Shown here: piece by piece, positions 1 to 7,777 of the stretch | Layout: every line of letters begins with the position of its first letter | How positions within the stretch are numbered: position 1 is the stretch's first letter | From: Amycolatopsis sp. NBRC 101858 | GTDB lineage: Bacteria; Actinomycetota; Actinomycetes; Mycobacteriales; Pseudonocardiaceae | NCBI RefSeq assembly: GCF_030269325.1 | Contig: NZ_BSTD01000003.1 | Location: 1-64,000, forward strand | DNA length: 64,000 nucleotides | Direction of reading: 5' to 3' | Notes under the pieces: generated by a model | The model's input: the letters and a program-made list of their open reading frames with translations, nothing else | Told to the model about the DNA's origin: nothing | Databases searched by the model: none | Position numbers and translations under genes: made by a program

Positions 1-128
1 GATTACCCACGTGTTACTCACCCGTTCGCCACTCATCCCCACCCGAAAGTGGTTCAGCGTTCGACTTGCATGTGTTAAGCACGCCGCCAGCGTTCGTCCT
101 GAGCCAGGATCAAACTCTCCAACAATGA
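1..128 (-). rRNA. rrs: 16S ribosomal RNA, 5' end only (partial)
   Basis: The reverse complement reads the conserved start of bacterial 16S rRNA, including the 27F primer region (AGAGTTTGATCCTGGCTC), the helix leading to the usual AACGCTGGCGGCGTGC block, and the run up to GAGTAACACGTGGG. Only about the first 125 nt lie in the window; the gene continues beyond the left edge. The mature 5' end is placed near position 125-128 by comparison with the usual distance to the 27F site; the exact end is not visible. The short variable region before GAGTAACACGTGG fits Actinobacteria. Confidence 0.97.
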
Positions 129-470
129 ACAGTTTAATCGAGGCAAAATACTTGCTCTCAAAGGAACCTCATACGAGGTTCTATACATAAGCTCTACTGG
201 CTTAGTTCACTAGCACACTGTTGAGTTCTCAAGCAACACACCCCGAGTCGCACCGCCGTCAAGCGGCCTTACTCGAAGCGAGTATTCCTAGCAGTTTTTG
301 GTGGGACACCCACTCAATCGCTTCGAGCGAGAGCTTGGTTCGTGTCCCGGCGGCCACCCGGTTTCCCTGGCGACTTGGAGAACTTTACACCCCCGGAAGA
401 GGCCCGAAACAGGGGGGTACCTTAACCGCGTTCCCGCAGGTCAGGCCCCTGTTCCGGGCCACCGGGCCGG
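129..470 (-). promoter_or_regulatory. rRNA operon upstream region (promoters and processing stems)
   Basis: No protein gene is convincing in this stretch. It holds the 16S leader, with an 8-bp stem (AACCTCGTATGAGGTT, near 165-180) that may belong to the processing region, plus the boxA element. Possible minus-strand promoter pieces are TTGACG near 255-260 and TTGAGT near 312-317, but no clean -10 pairs with either, so the start sites cannot be fixed. A 10-bp inverted repeat (CTCGAAGCGA at 272-281 and TCGCTTCGAG at 318-327) has arms that are each themselves near-palindromic. A GC-rich hairpin (444-460) separates this region from the tyrS stop codon and could act as a weak tyrS terminator. Confidence 0.5.
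212..240 (-). promoter_or_regulatory. rrn leader boxA-type antitermination element
   Basis: On the minus strand the leader reads TGCTTGAGAACTCAACAGTG, which closely matches the boxA region found about 100 nt upstream of 16S genes in mycobacteria and other Actinobacteria. It lies between the likely promoters and the 16S start. Nus-factor antitermination is its known role in the family. Confidence 0.75.
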
Positions 471-1745
471 TCAGCCGCCGAGGGCGACGCCGGCGACGTT
501 GCGGCGGCCCCGGCGGACCACCAGCCACTTGCCGTGCAGCGCGTCCCCGAGGGACGGCTTCCACTCCTCGTCGGCGACCTTCACGTTGTTCACGTACGCG
601 CCGCCCTCCTTGACCGTCCGGCGCGCCGCGCTCTTGCTGTCCACCAGTCCCCCGGCGAGCAGCAGGTCGACGATCGTCGCGTCGCCGGTCGGGTCGACCT
701 TGCCGTTCGGGACCTCGGCCATCGCCGCGTCGAGGGTGCGTTCGTCCAGGTCACCGAGCTCGCCGCGGCCGAATAGCGCTTGGCTGGCGGTGATCACCTG
801 GCGGGTCTGCTCCTCGCCGTGGACGAGGATCGTGAACTCCTCCGCCAGCCGCTTCTGCGCGGCCCGCAGGTGGGGGCGCTGCTCGGTGTCCTCGGCCAGC
901 GAAGCGATCTCCTCCTGGCTCAGGAACGTGAACATCCGCAGGTAGCGGATCACGTCGGCGTCGCCGACGTTCACGAAGTACTGGTACCAGGCGTACGGCG
1001 AGGTCATCTCCGGGTCGAGCCAGAGGTTCCCGCCCCCGGTGGACTTGCCGAACTTGCGCCCTTCGGCGTCGGTGACCAGCGGCGCGGTCAGCGCGTGCGC
1101 GCCCGCCCCGTCGGTCCGGCGGATCAGGTCGACCCCGCCGACGAGGTTGCCCCACTGGTCGGAGCCGCCGACCTGCAGCTTGCAGCCGTACTTGCGGTGC
1201 AGCTGGAGGTAGTCCTGCGACTGCAGCAGCAGGTAGCTGAACTCGGTGTAGGACATGCCGTCGCCCTCGAGCCGGCGCTTGACCGTCTCCCGGTTGAGCA
1301 TGACGTTGACCGAGAAGTGCTTCCCGACGTCGCGCAGGAACTCCAAGGCCGTCTGCTGCCCGGTCCAGTTCAGGTTGTTCTCGACGACTGCGCCGGTCGG
1401 CGAATCGTCGAAGTCGACGAACCGCTCGAGCTGGCCGCGGATGCGCCCAGCCCACTCGGCGACGACGTCGAGGGTGTTCAGCGTGCGCTCACCGGTGTCG
1501 CGCGGGTCGCCGATCATCCCGGTCGCGCCGCCGGCCAGCACGATCGGCCGGTGCCCGGCGCGCTGGAAGCGCTTGAGCATGAGCAGCGGGACCAGGTTGC
1601 CGGCGTGCAGGCTGGGTGCGGTGGGGTCGAAACCGCAATAGAGCGTCACGGGACCCTGGTCGAGCTCGCGCCGGAGGGCGTCGATGTCGGTGGACTGCGC
1701 GATGAGGCCGCGCCAGGACAGCTCGTCGAGGATGTGTTCGCTCAC
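471..1745 (-). CDS. tyrS: Tyrosyl-tRNA synthetase
   Basis: This cytoplasmic enzyme charges tRNA-Tyr with tyrosine using ATP. The 424-residue product has the full class I layout: the HIGH-type signature PSLHAGN at residues 44-50, the tyrosine-recognition loop QVGGSDQWGN near 191-200, the KMSKS-type KFGKS at 231-235, and a C-terminal S4-like RNA-binding domain (DSKSAARRTV). The length is normal for bacterial TyrRS. The GTG start is preceded by GGGAGGA about 10 nt upstream. The gene lies 32 nt downstream of the glycosylase gene on the same strand and may be cotranscribed with it. It is the last gene before the rRNA operon and is read toward it. Confidence 0.97.
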   Translation of the reverse strand: MSEHILDELSWRGLIAQSTDIDALRRELDQGPVTLYCGFDPTAPSLHAGNLVPLLMLKRFQRAGHRPIVLAGGATGMIGDPRDTGERTLNTLDVVAEWAGRIRGQLERFVDFDDSPTGAVVENNLNWTGQQTALEFLRDVGKHFSVNVMLNRETVKRRLEGDGMSYTEFSYLLLQSQDYLQLHRKYGCKLQVGGSDQWGNLVGGVDLIRRTDGAGAHALTAPLVTDAEGRKFGKSTGGGNLWLDPEMTSPYAWYQYFVNVGDADVIRYLRMFTFLSQEEIASLAEDTEQRPHLRAAQKRLAEEFTILVHGEEQTRQVITASQALFGRGELGDLDERTLDAAMAEVPNGKVDPTGDATIVDLLLAGGLVDSKSAARRTVKEGGAYVNNVKVADEEWKPSLGDALHGKWLVVRRGRRNVAGVALGG

Positions 1746-1777
1746 GCCTGTAGATCCTCCCGTACCAGGTCAACCGA

Positions 1778-2416
1778 CTAACTGGCGGGTCGGACCCGGC
1801 GCTTCCCGCCGCGGCGGTAGGTGGACACGGCCGGCGAGGCGCCGTCCCAGAACCGCCACGGCGTGTCCATCGCCATCGCGACGCCGACCCGGGGCCCGGT
1901 GCGGATCCGCTCGGCCGGTACGCGCTCGCCGACGCGCAGCCGGACCGGGGACGCCGGGTCGGTCAGGTCGACGCCGTTCTGCGCGCGGTCGATGCGCAGC
2001 ACCGACGTCAGGATCGCCGGGCCCTTCGCGAGCTCGCCGGTCCCCCGCGCGGCCGGACGCCGCTTGCGCACGACGTCGAGACCCTCGACGACCTCTCCCG
2101 CGCGGAGCAGCACCGCGCCCGGCATGTCCTCGTGGGTGCCGACGACGTTCGCGCAGAAGTGCATCCCGTAGACGAAGTACACGTAGAGGTGACCCGCGGG
2201 CCCCCACATGACGGCGTTGCGCGGGGTGCGGCCGCGGTAGCAGTGCGATGCCGGGTCGTCCTCGCCGCGGTAGGCCTCGACCTCCACGAGCCGGACGCCG
2301 ACCGTGCCGTCGGGACCGTCGGCCTCCAGAACCGAGCCGAGCAGCAGCTGCGCCAGATCGACGGGGTCGAGGGCCAGCTCCGCACGGGTGAACAACCGGC
2401 CTGCGTCGCCGCTCAA
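1778..2416 (-). CDS. DNA-3-methyladenine glycosylase (AAG/MPG family)
   Basis: A base-excision repair enzyme that removes alkylated purines such as 3-methyladenine and hypoxanthine. The 212-residue product matches the monofunctional AAG fold family: EVEAYRGEDDPASH near residues 46-59, RTPRNAVMWGPAGH around 63-76, the catalytic-loop segment YVYFVYGMHFCANVV, and LLRAGEV. The length fits bacterial members (about 190-220). A TTG start is used, with AGGAGGA a few bases upstream; no ATG lies close enough. It sits between argH and tyrS on the same strand, an order common in Actinobacteria. Alkylation repair also occurs at 14.3 kb (AlkD-like), but nothing here links the two. Confidence 0.93.
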   Translation of the reverse strand: MSGDAGRLFTRAELALDPVDLAQLLLGSVLEADGPDGTVGVRLVEVEAYRGEDDPASHCYRGRTPRNAVMWGPAGHLYVYFVYGMHFCANVVGTHEDMPGAVLLRAGEVVEGLDVVRKRRPAARGTGELAKGPAILTSVLRIDRAQNGVDLTDPASPVRLRVGERVPAERIRTGPRVGVAMAMDTPWRFWDGASPAVSTYRRGGKRRVRPAS

Positions 2417-2493
2417 GCGGGCTCCTCCTTCGGACGTCCTGCGGTGACCAGCCTAACGAGCCGGGCCGGGCGTGCCCGGCCCGGCGTCGGCTC

Positions 2494-3909
2494 TCAGTTC
2501 AGCCACTGACGCGCGGCGGTCACGCGCTCTTCGAGCCGCGTGCGCTGCTCGGCCACCCGGACCGGCGCGGTGCCGCCGCGGGCGTCGCGGGACTTCACCG
2601 AACCTTCGACCGTCAGCACGGCCCGCACCTCGGGGGTCAGCGCCGGGTTGATCTTCTCGAACTCCTCGTCGGTCAGCTCGTCCAAGCCGACACCGCGGGA
2701 CTCGGCGACACGGACGCTTTCGCCCGCGGCCTCGTGCGCGACGCGGAACGGGACGCCCTGGCGCACCAGCCATTCCGCGATGTCGGTGGCCAGCGTGAAG
2801 CCGGCCGGGGCCAGCTCGGCGAGCCGGTCGGTGTGGAAGGTCAGCGTGGCGAGCATGCCGGCGATCGCCGGGAACAGGAGCTCGAGCTGCTCGACCGAGT
2901 CGAACACCGGCTCCTTGTCCTCCTGCAGGTCGCGGTTGTAGGCCAGCGGCTGCGCCTTGAGCGTGGCCAGCAGGCCGGTGAGGTTGCCGATCAGCCGGCC
3001 GGCCTTGCCGCGGGTCAGCTCGGCGACGTCCGGGTTCTTCTTCTGCGGCATGATCGAGCTGCCGGTCGCCCACGCGTCGTCCAGCGTCACGTAGCCGAAC
3101 TCGGCGGTGTTCCAGATGATCACCTCTTCGGCGATCCGGGACAGGTTCACCGCGAGCATCGCGACGGCGAAGGCGAACTCGGCGACGAAATCCCGCGAAG
3201 CGGTGCCGTCGATGGAGTTCTCGACGCTCGTCGCGAAGCCCAGCTCCTCGGCGACGGCCTCGGGGTCGAGGCCCAGCGACGAGCCGGCGAGCGCCCCCGA
3301 GCCGTACGGCGACTCGGCCGTGCGCGCGTCCCAGTCCTGCAGGCGCGAGACGTCGCGCAGCAGCGCCTGGCCGTGAGCCATCAAGTGGTGCGCGAGCAGC
3401 ACCGGCTGGGCGTGCTGCAGGTGGGTGCGGCCGGGCAGGATCGCGTCCGGGTGCCGCTTCGCCTGCGACACCAGCGCGTCGACGACGTCGAGCGTGCCGG
3501 CGACGACCCGGCGGGCCGCGTCGCGCAGCCACATCCGGAACAGCGTGGCGACCTGGTCGTTGCGCGAGCGGCCGGCGCGCAGCTTGCCGCCGAGCTCGGT
3601 GCCGGCCCGCTCGAGGAGGCCGCGTTCGAGGGCGGTGTGCACGTCCTCGTCGGCGATCGTCGGGGTGAACTCCCCCGCCGCGACGTCCTGGGCGAGCGTG
3701 TCCAGCGCGGTCAGCATGCCGGCCAGCTCATCGTCGGAGAGCAGACCCGCCTTGCGCAGCACGCGGGCGTGCGCGCGGGACCCGGCGATGTCGTAGGGCG
3801 CCAGGCGCCAGTCGAAGTGCGTCGACGCGCTCAGCGCGGCCATGGCCTCCGCCGGACCGCTGGCGAACCGGCCGCCCCAGAGCTGCACCGGCTGCTCGTT
3901 CCCGCTCAC
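2494..3909 (-). CDS. argH: Argininosuccinate lyase
   Basis: Last step of arginine synthesis: argininosuccinate is split into arginine and fumarate. The 471-residue protein carries the fumarase/aspartase superfamily signature GSSIMPQKKNP at residues 283-293, containing the catalytic serine loop, and the conserved SRNDQV (115-120) and THLQHAQP (162-169) blocks. The GTG start overlaps the stop of the upstream argG-like remnant (GTGA), so translation is probably coupled. It is the final gene of the arg operon; the repair glycosylase follows after 77 nt. Regulation is expected through ArgR at the argC promoter about 6 kb upstream. Confidence 0.97.
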   Translation of the reverse strand: MSGNEQPVQLWGGRFASGPAEAMAALSASTHFDWRLAPYDIAGSRAHARVLRKAGLLSDDELAGMLTALDTLAQDVAAGEFTPTIADEDVHTALERGLLERAGTELGGKLRAGRSRNDQVATLFRMWLRDAARRVVAGTLDVVDALVSQAKRHPDAILPGRTHLQHAQPVLLAHHLMAHGQALLRDVSRLQDWDARTAESPYGSGALAGSSLGLDPEAVAEELGFATSVENSIDGTASRDFVAEFAFAVAMLAVNLSRIAEEVIIWNTAEFGYVTLDDAWATGSSIMPQKKNPDVAELTRGKAGRLIGNLTGLLATLKAQPLAYNRDLQEDKEPVFDSVEQLELLFPAIAGMLATLTFHTDRLAELAPAGFTLATDIAEWLVRQGVPFRVAHEAAGESVRVAESRGVGLDELTDEEFEKINPALTPEVRAVLTVEGSVKSRDARGGTAPVRVAEQRTRLEERVTAARQWLN

Positions 3910-4229
3910 TGTTCTCGCTTCTCCTCGTTGTGTTCTTCAGTTGGCCTCGGCCGGGCCGAGACCCGGCCGGCGTAGAGGACCAGGTGGACTTCGCCCGAAA
4001 CGGTGTCCTGTTCGAGCGCACGATAGGCCGTCGCCAGCGCGAGCGTCCCACCCCGGCCGATGCCCTGCGCCTCGCCGCGCGCGCTCAGCATCAGGCGTGC
4101 TTCGGCGACCGAGACGGTCTCGCCGTCGATCGCCACCGGGACCCCGCGGTCGAAGGTGACGACGACCTCCTCCGGCGCGAGGAATTCACCCTCGGCCGGG
4201 AAGATGTCGGCGAGCACCAGGCCGGTCAT
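3906..4229 (-). CDS. Truncated argininosuccinate synthase remnant (ArgG C-terminal pieces)
   Basis: A 107-residue ORF sits where argG normally lies between argR and argH. Residues about 19-41 (EEVVVTFDRGVPVAIDG) match the ArgG segment that reads DEVIVGFERGVPVSVDG in Mycobacterium. GEAQGIGR, then GTLALATAYRALEQ, then TVSGEVHLVLYAGRV match three later ArgG blocks in the right order (compared from memory). The whole N-terminal ATP pyrophosphatase domain with its SGGLDTS P-loop is missing, as are the loops between the matched blocks, so synthase activity is not expected. The frame is open, and both ends are coupled: ATGA with argR upstream and GTGA with argH downstream. It may be a scar kept to preserve coupling, or a reused small protein. 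A complete argG would have to lie elsewhere. Confidence 0.75.
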   Translation of the reverse strand: MTGLVLADIFPAEGEFLAPEEVVVTFDRGVPVAIDGETVSVAEARLMLSARGEAQGIGRGGTLALATAYRALEQDTVSGEVHLVLYAGRVSARPRPTEEHNEEKREQ

Positions 4230-4738
4230 GGTGGTCCTTCGTCTCCGTGTTCCTGGACCGAGCGGTGCGCCAGTGCGGCGAAGCGTTCGGCGAGCCCCTT
4301 GCCCGTCAACGGTTCGCGCGCGATCACGGCGACCGTGTCGTCGCCCGCGATCGAGCCGACGACCTCTTCGAGCGCCGCCCGGTCGATGGCGCTGGCCAGG
4401 AACTGCGCGGCGCCGGGCGGGGTCCGCAGCACCATCAGGTTGCCGGACGAGTCGGCCGAGACCATCAGCTCCGCGAGCAGCCGGGAGAGTCGCGACGTGC
4501 CGCCCTGCACCCCGCGGACGGGGCTGCCGTCCTCCGGGATGACGTAGACCGGCGCGCCCGAGTCCGGCCCGCGCAGCTTGACCGCGCCCAGTTCGTCGAG
4601 GTCGCGCGACAGCGTCGCCTGGGTGACCTCGATGCCCTCGGCGGCCAGCAGCTTGGCCAGCTCGGTCTGGCTGCGGATGGTCATGGTGGACACCAGCTCG
4701 GTGATCCGCGCCTGCCGCCCCACCCGGCTGCTGGTCAT
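4226..4738 (-). CDS. argR: Arginine repressor
   Basis: Arginine-responsive DNA-binding repressor of the arg genes, normally a hexamer. The 170-residue protein has the winged-helix N-terminal domain with the recognition segment VTQATLSRDLDELG (residues 38-51) and the C-terminal arginine-binding and trimerisation motif GSIAGDDT (128-135). An upstream in-frame start would add 24 residues, but the ATG at 4738 is preferred: it overlaps the argF stop as ATGA, and the protein then begins at the usual family position. A likely target is the ARG-box-like region at the argC start. Confidence 0.95.
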   Translation of the reverse strand: MTSSRVGRQARITELVSTMTIRSQTELAKLLAAEGIEVTQATLSRDLDELGAVKLRGPDSGAPVYVIPEDGSPVRGVQGGTSRLSRLLAELMVSADSSGNLMVLRTPPGAAQFLASAIDRAALEEVVGSIAGDDTVAVIAREPLTGKGLAERFAALAHRSVQEHGDEGPP

Positions 4739-5661
4739 CGTCGGCTCTCTTCGAAGAGCCAGACCAGCAGGGCCTTCTGGGCGTGGAGCCGGTTTTCGGC
4801 CTCGTCCCACACCGCGCTGGCCGGGCCGTCGATCACCTCGTCGGTGATCTCCCAGCCGCGGTGCGCGGGCAGGCAGTGCAGGACGATCGCGTCGTCCGCG
4901 GCCTTTTTCAGCAGCTCGGTGTTGACCTGGAGGGCGCGGAACGGGCCCACCCGGTCGAGGCCGTCGTTCTCCTGCCCCATCGACGTCCAGGTGTCGGTGA
5001 CGAGCACGTCCGCGCCGGCGACCGCCGCGTACGGGTCGGTGAACACCGTGGCGGTGCCGCCGGTCTCCTCGGCGCGCTTCTTGGCGTCGAGCATGACCTG
5101 CTGGTCGGGCTGGAAGCCGACCGGCGAGACCACCCGGACGTGCATCCCGGCGGTGACGCCGCCGAGCAGCAGCGAGTGCGCCATGTTGTTGGCGCCGTCG
5201 CCGAGGTAGACGAGGGTGAGGCCCTCAAGCTTCCCCTTGCGCTCGCGGATCGTCATCAGGTCGGTGAGCACCTGGCACGGGTGGAACTCGTCGGTGAGCG
5301 CGTTGACCACCGGGATCGACGCGGCCGAGGCCATTGCTTCGATGCGCTTCTGCGCGAACGTGCGCCACACGACCCCGTCGACGTACCGCGACAGCACTCG
5401 CGAGGTGTCCTCGATCGTCTCTTCGCGGCCGAGCTGCATCGAGCGGCCATCGACGATCACCGGGTGCCCGCCGAGCTGGCTGATGCCCACCTCGAACGAG
5501 AACCGCGTGCGCGTCGAGTTCTTCTCGAAGATCGCCGTGATCGACTTGCCGGCGAGGGTCTTGTTCCCCAGCGGGTCGGCCTTCAGCGCGTCGGCGAGGT
5601 CGAGGATGGCTTTCTGCTCGGCGGGACTGACGTCGTCGTCGCGGAGGAAGTGGCGGGGCAT
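4735..5661 (-). CDS. argF: Ornithine carbamoyltransferase
   Basis: Cytoplasmic enzyme converting ornithine plus carbamoyl phosphate to citrulline. The 308-residue product has the carbamoyl phosphate binding motif STRTR (residues 49-53), the FHPCQ block (126-130), the ornithine loop around LGDGANNMAHS and the HCLPAHRG motif near residue 260, all typical of OTCase. A much longer open frame runs through argD, but the ATG at 5661 is preferred because it overlaps the argD stop (TGATG) and gives the standard N-terminus. It is coupled downstream to argR. Confidence 0.97.
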   Translation of the reverse strand: MPRHFLRDDDVSPAEQKAILDLADALKADPLGNKTLAGKSITAIFEKNSTRTRFSFEVGISQLGGHPVIVDGRSMQLGREETIEDTSRVLSRYVDGVVWRTFAQKRIEAMASAASIPVVNALTDEFHPCQVLTDLMTIRERKGKLEGLTLVYLGDGANNMAHSLLLGGVTAGMHVRVVSPVGFQPDQQVMLDAKKRAEETGGTATVFTDPYAAVAGADVLVTDTWTSMGQENDGLDRVGPFRALQVNTELLKKAADDAIVLHCLPAHRGWEITDEVIDGPASAVWDEAENRLHAQKALLVWLFEESRR

Positions 5662-6863
5662 CAGTCGGAATCCTTCGTGGTGGAGTCGAGCGCGTCCGGG
5701 AGGGCCGCGAGGAAGCCGTCGGCCTCGGCGGCGTCGAGCACGAGCGGCGGCGCGAGCCGGATCGTGTCGGGCGCGACCGGGTTGACTAGGTAGCCGGCGT
5801 CCTGGACGGCCTTGGCCACCGCGGCCGACACGGGCTCGCGCAGGGCGATGCCGAGCAGCAGTCCGGCGCCGCGCACCCCGGCGACGAGCGGGTGACCGAG
5901 CGCCTCGACGCCCGCCGCGATGTCCTTGCCCAGCGTCGAGACGTGGTCGAGGAGGCCGTCCGCGGCGATCGTCTTCAGCACGGCCAGGCCGGCCGCGCAG
6001 CACACCGGGTTGCCGCCGAAGGTGGTGCCGTGCTGGCCGGGCTTGAGCAGGTCGCCCGCCGCGCCGACACCGATCACCGCGCCCAGCGGCAGCCCGCCGC
6101 CGAGGCCCTTGGCCAGGGTGATCACGTCCGGGACGATGCCGGCCTGCTGGTAGCCGAACCAGGTGCCGAGGCGGCCGAGACCGGTCTGCACCTCGTCGAG
6201 CACCAGCAGCGTGCCGGTGGCCTTGGTGATCTCGCGCGCGGCCTGCAGGTAGCCATCGGGCGCCGGGATGACGCCCGCCTCCCCGAGCACCGGCTCCAGG
6301 AAGACGGCCGCGGTCTCGGTGTCGACGGCCGCCTTCAGCGCCGCGACGTCCCCGAACGGCACGTGCTCCACCCCGGGTACCAGCGGCTTGAAGGGGTCGC
6401 GCTTGCCCGGCTGGCCGGTCAGCGTCAGCGAACCCATCGTCCGGCCGTGGAACGCGCCCTCGGCGGCGATCACCTTGGTGCGCCCGGTCAGCCGGCTGAT
6501 CTTCAACGCGGCTTCGTTGGCCTCGGCGCCGGAGTTGACGAACAACACCTTGCCGTTGCCGGTGAGGCCGGCGACGTCGAGCAGCGCCTCGGCGAGCTCG
6601 ACGGCCACCGGGTTCACGTACAGGTTGGACGTGTGGCCGAGCTGCTTGATCTGCGTGGTGACGGCTTCGACGATCGCCGGGTGCGCGTGGCCGAGCGCGT
6701 TGACGGCGATGCCGCCGACCAGGTCGACGTACTCCTTGCCGTCGGCGTCCCACACCTTCGCGCCTTCGCCGCGGACGAGCGTCAGGCCGGGCGTGCCGTA
6801 GTTGTCCATCAGGGCGGACTGCCAGTGCTGCCGGCCATCCGCGTTGGACTTGAGGTCGGTCAC
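5661..6863 (-). CDS. argD: Acetylornithine aminotransferase
   Basis: PLP-dependent class III aminotransferase converting N-acetylglutamate semialdehyde to N-acetylornithine. The 400-residue protein shows SGAEANEAALK (111-121), the EGAFHGRT block, LDEVQTGLGR (222-231) and the PLP lysine in LAKGLGGG (Lys252). The GTG at 6863 is chosen over longer frames because it overlaps the argB stop as GTGA and gives the family-like start. Such enzymes often also act on succinyldiaminopimelate in lysine synthesis; this is not testable here. Confidence 0.96.
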   Translation of the reverse strand: MTDLKSNADGRQHWQSALMDNYGTPGLTLVRGEGAKVWDADGKEYVDLVGGIAVNALGHAHPAIVEAVTTQIKQLGHTSNLYVNPVAVELAEALLDVAGLTGNGKVLFVNSGAEANEAALKISRLTGRTKVIAAEGAFHGRTMGSLTLTGQPGKRDPFKPLVPGVEHVPFGDVAALKAAVDTETAAVFLEPVLGEAGVIPAPDGYLQAAREITKATGTLLVLDEVQTGLGRLGTWFGYQQAGIVPDVITLAKGLGGGLPLGAVIGVGAAGDLLKPGQHGTTFGGNPVCCAAGLAVLKTIAADGLLDHVSTLGKDIAAGVEALGHPLVAGVRGAGLLLGIALREPVSAAVAKAVQDAGYLVNPVAPDTIRLAPPLVLDAAEADGFLAALPDALDSTTKDSD

Positions 6864-7777
6864 GGGAGCTCCGTTTCGGGGAAGACCATGGTGCCGATGC
6901 CCCGGGAGGTGAAGACCTCCAGCAGCACCGAGTGGGCGAGGCGGCCGTCGATCACGTGCGCCCGGCGCACGCCGCCGCGGATGGCGCGCACGCACGCCTC
7001 CATCTTCGGGATCATGCCGCTGGCCAGGGTGGGCAGCATCGGCTCGAGGTGGTCGACGCGGATGCGGTCGATCAGCGACGAGCGGTCGGGCCAGTTCGCG
7101 TATAGGCCTTCGACGTCGGTGAGCACGACCAGCTTTTCCGCACCCAGCGCGGCCGCCAGCGCTCCCGCGGCGGTGTCGGCGTTGACGTTGTGCACCACGC
7201 CCTCGACGTCCGGGGCGACCGTGGAGACCACCGGGATGCGCCCGGCGTTGACGATGTCGAGCACCGCGTCCGGGTTGACCTCGGCGACCTCGCCGACGAG
7301 CCCGATGTCGACCTGTTCACCGTCCACAGTGGCCTGTTTGCGCTCGGCGGTGAACAGCCGGGCGTCCTCGCCGGAGATGCCGACCGCGTACGGCCCGTGG
7401 GCGTTGATCAGCCCGACCAGCTCGCGGCTGACCTGCCCGGTGAGCACCATCCGGACGATGTCCATCGTCTCCGGCGTGGTGACGCGCAGGCCGCCCTTGA
7501 ACTCGCCTTCGACGCCGAGGCGCTTGAGCATCGCGGTGATCTGCGGGCCGCCGCCGTGCACGACCACCGGGCGCAGGCCGGCCAGCCGGAGGAACACCAT
7601 GTCCTCGGCGAACGCCGCCTTCAGGCCTTCGTCGATCATCGCGTTGCCGCCGTACTTCACCACCACGGTGGCCCCGTGGAACCGCTGCAGCCACGGCAGC
7701 GCCTCGATGAGGACCCCGGCCTTTTCGGCCGCCGTCGCGAGTCTCTCGTCCGCGGAAATCAGTGCCTCCTGGTTCAT
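6860..7777 (-). CDS. argB: Acetylglutamate kinase
   Basis: Phosphorylates N-acetylglutamate and is often the arginine-inhibited step. The 305-residue amino-acid-kinase-fold protein carries KYGGNAM (41-47), HGGGPQI (74-80) and the nucleotide-binding TDVEGLY and GMIPKMEA segments. The N-terminal extension before KYGG (about 40 residues) is the type that forms the extra helix in arginine-sensitive hexameric kinases, so feedback inhibition by arginine is likely by family comparison. It is coupled to argJ by ATGA upstream and to argD by GTGA downstream. Confidence 0.97.
   Translation of the reverse strand: MNQEALISADERLATAAEKAGVLIEALPWLQRFHGATVVVKYGGNAMIDEGLKAAFAEDMVFLRLAGLRPVVVHGGGPQITAMLKRLGVEGEFKGGLRVTTPETMDIVRMVLTGQVSRELVGLINAHGPYAVGISGEDARLFTAERKQATVDGEQVDIGLVGEVAEVNPDAVLDIVNAGRIPVVSTVAPDVEGVVHNVNADTAAGALAAALGAEKLVVLTDVEGLYANWPDRSSLIDRIRVDHLEPMLPTLASGMIPKMEACVRAIRGGVRRAHVIDGRLAHSVLLEVFTSRGIGTMVFPETELP

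Noticed and set aside
4735..6753. 672-codon frame reading through argD into argF
   Set aside because: The argD part is out of frame with the real aminotransferase; the OTCase starts at the ATG coupled to the argD stop.
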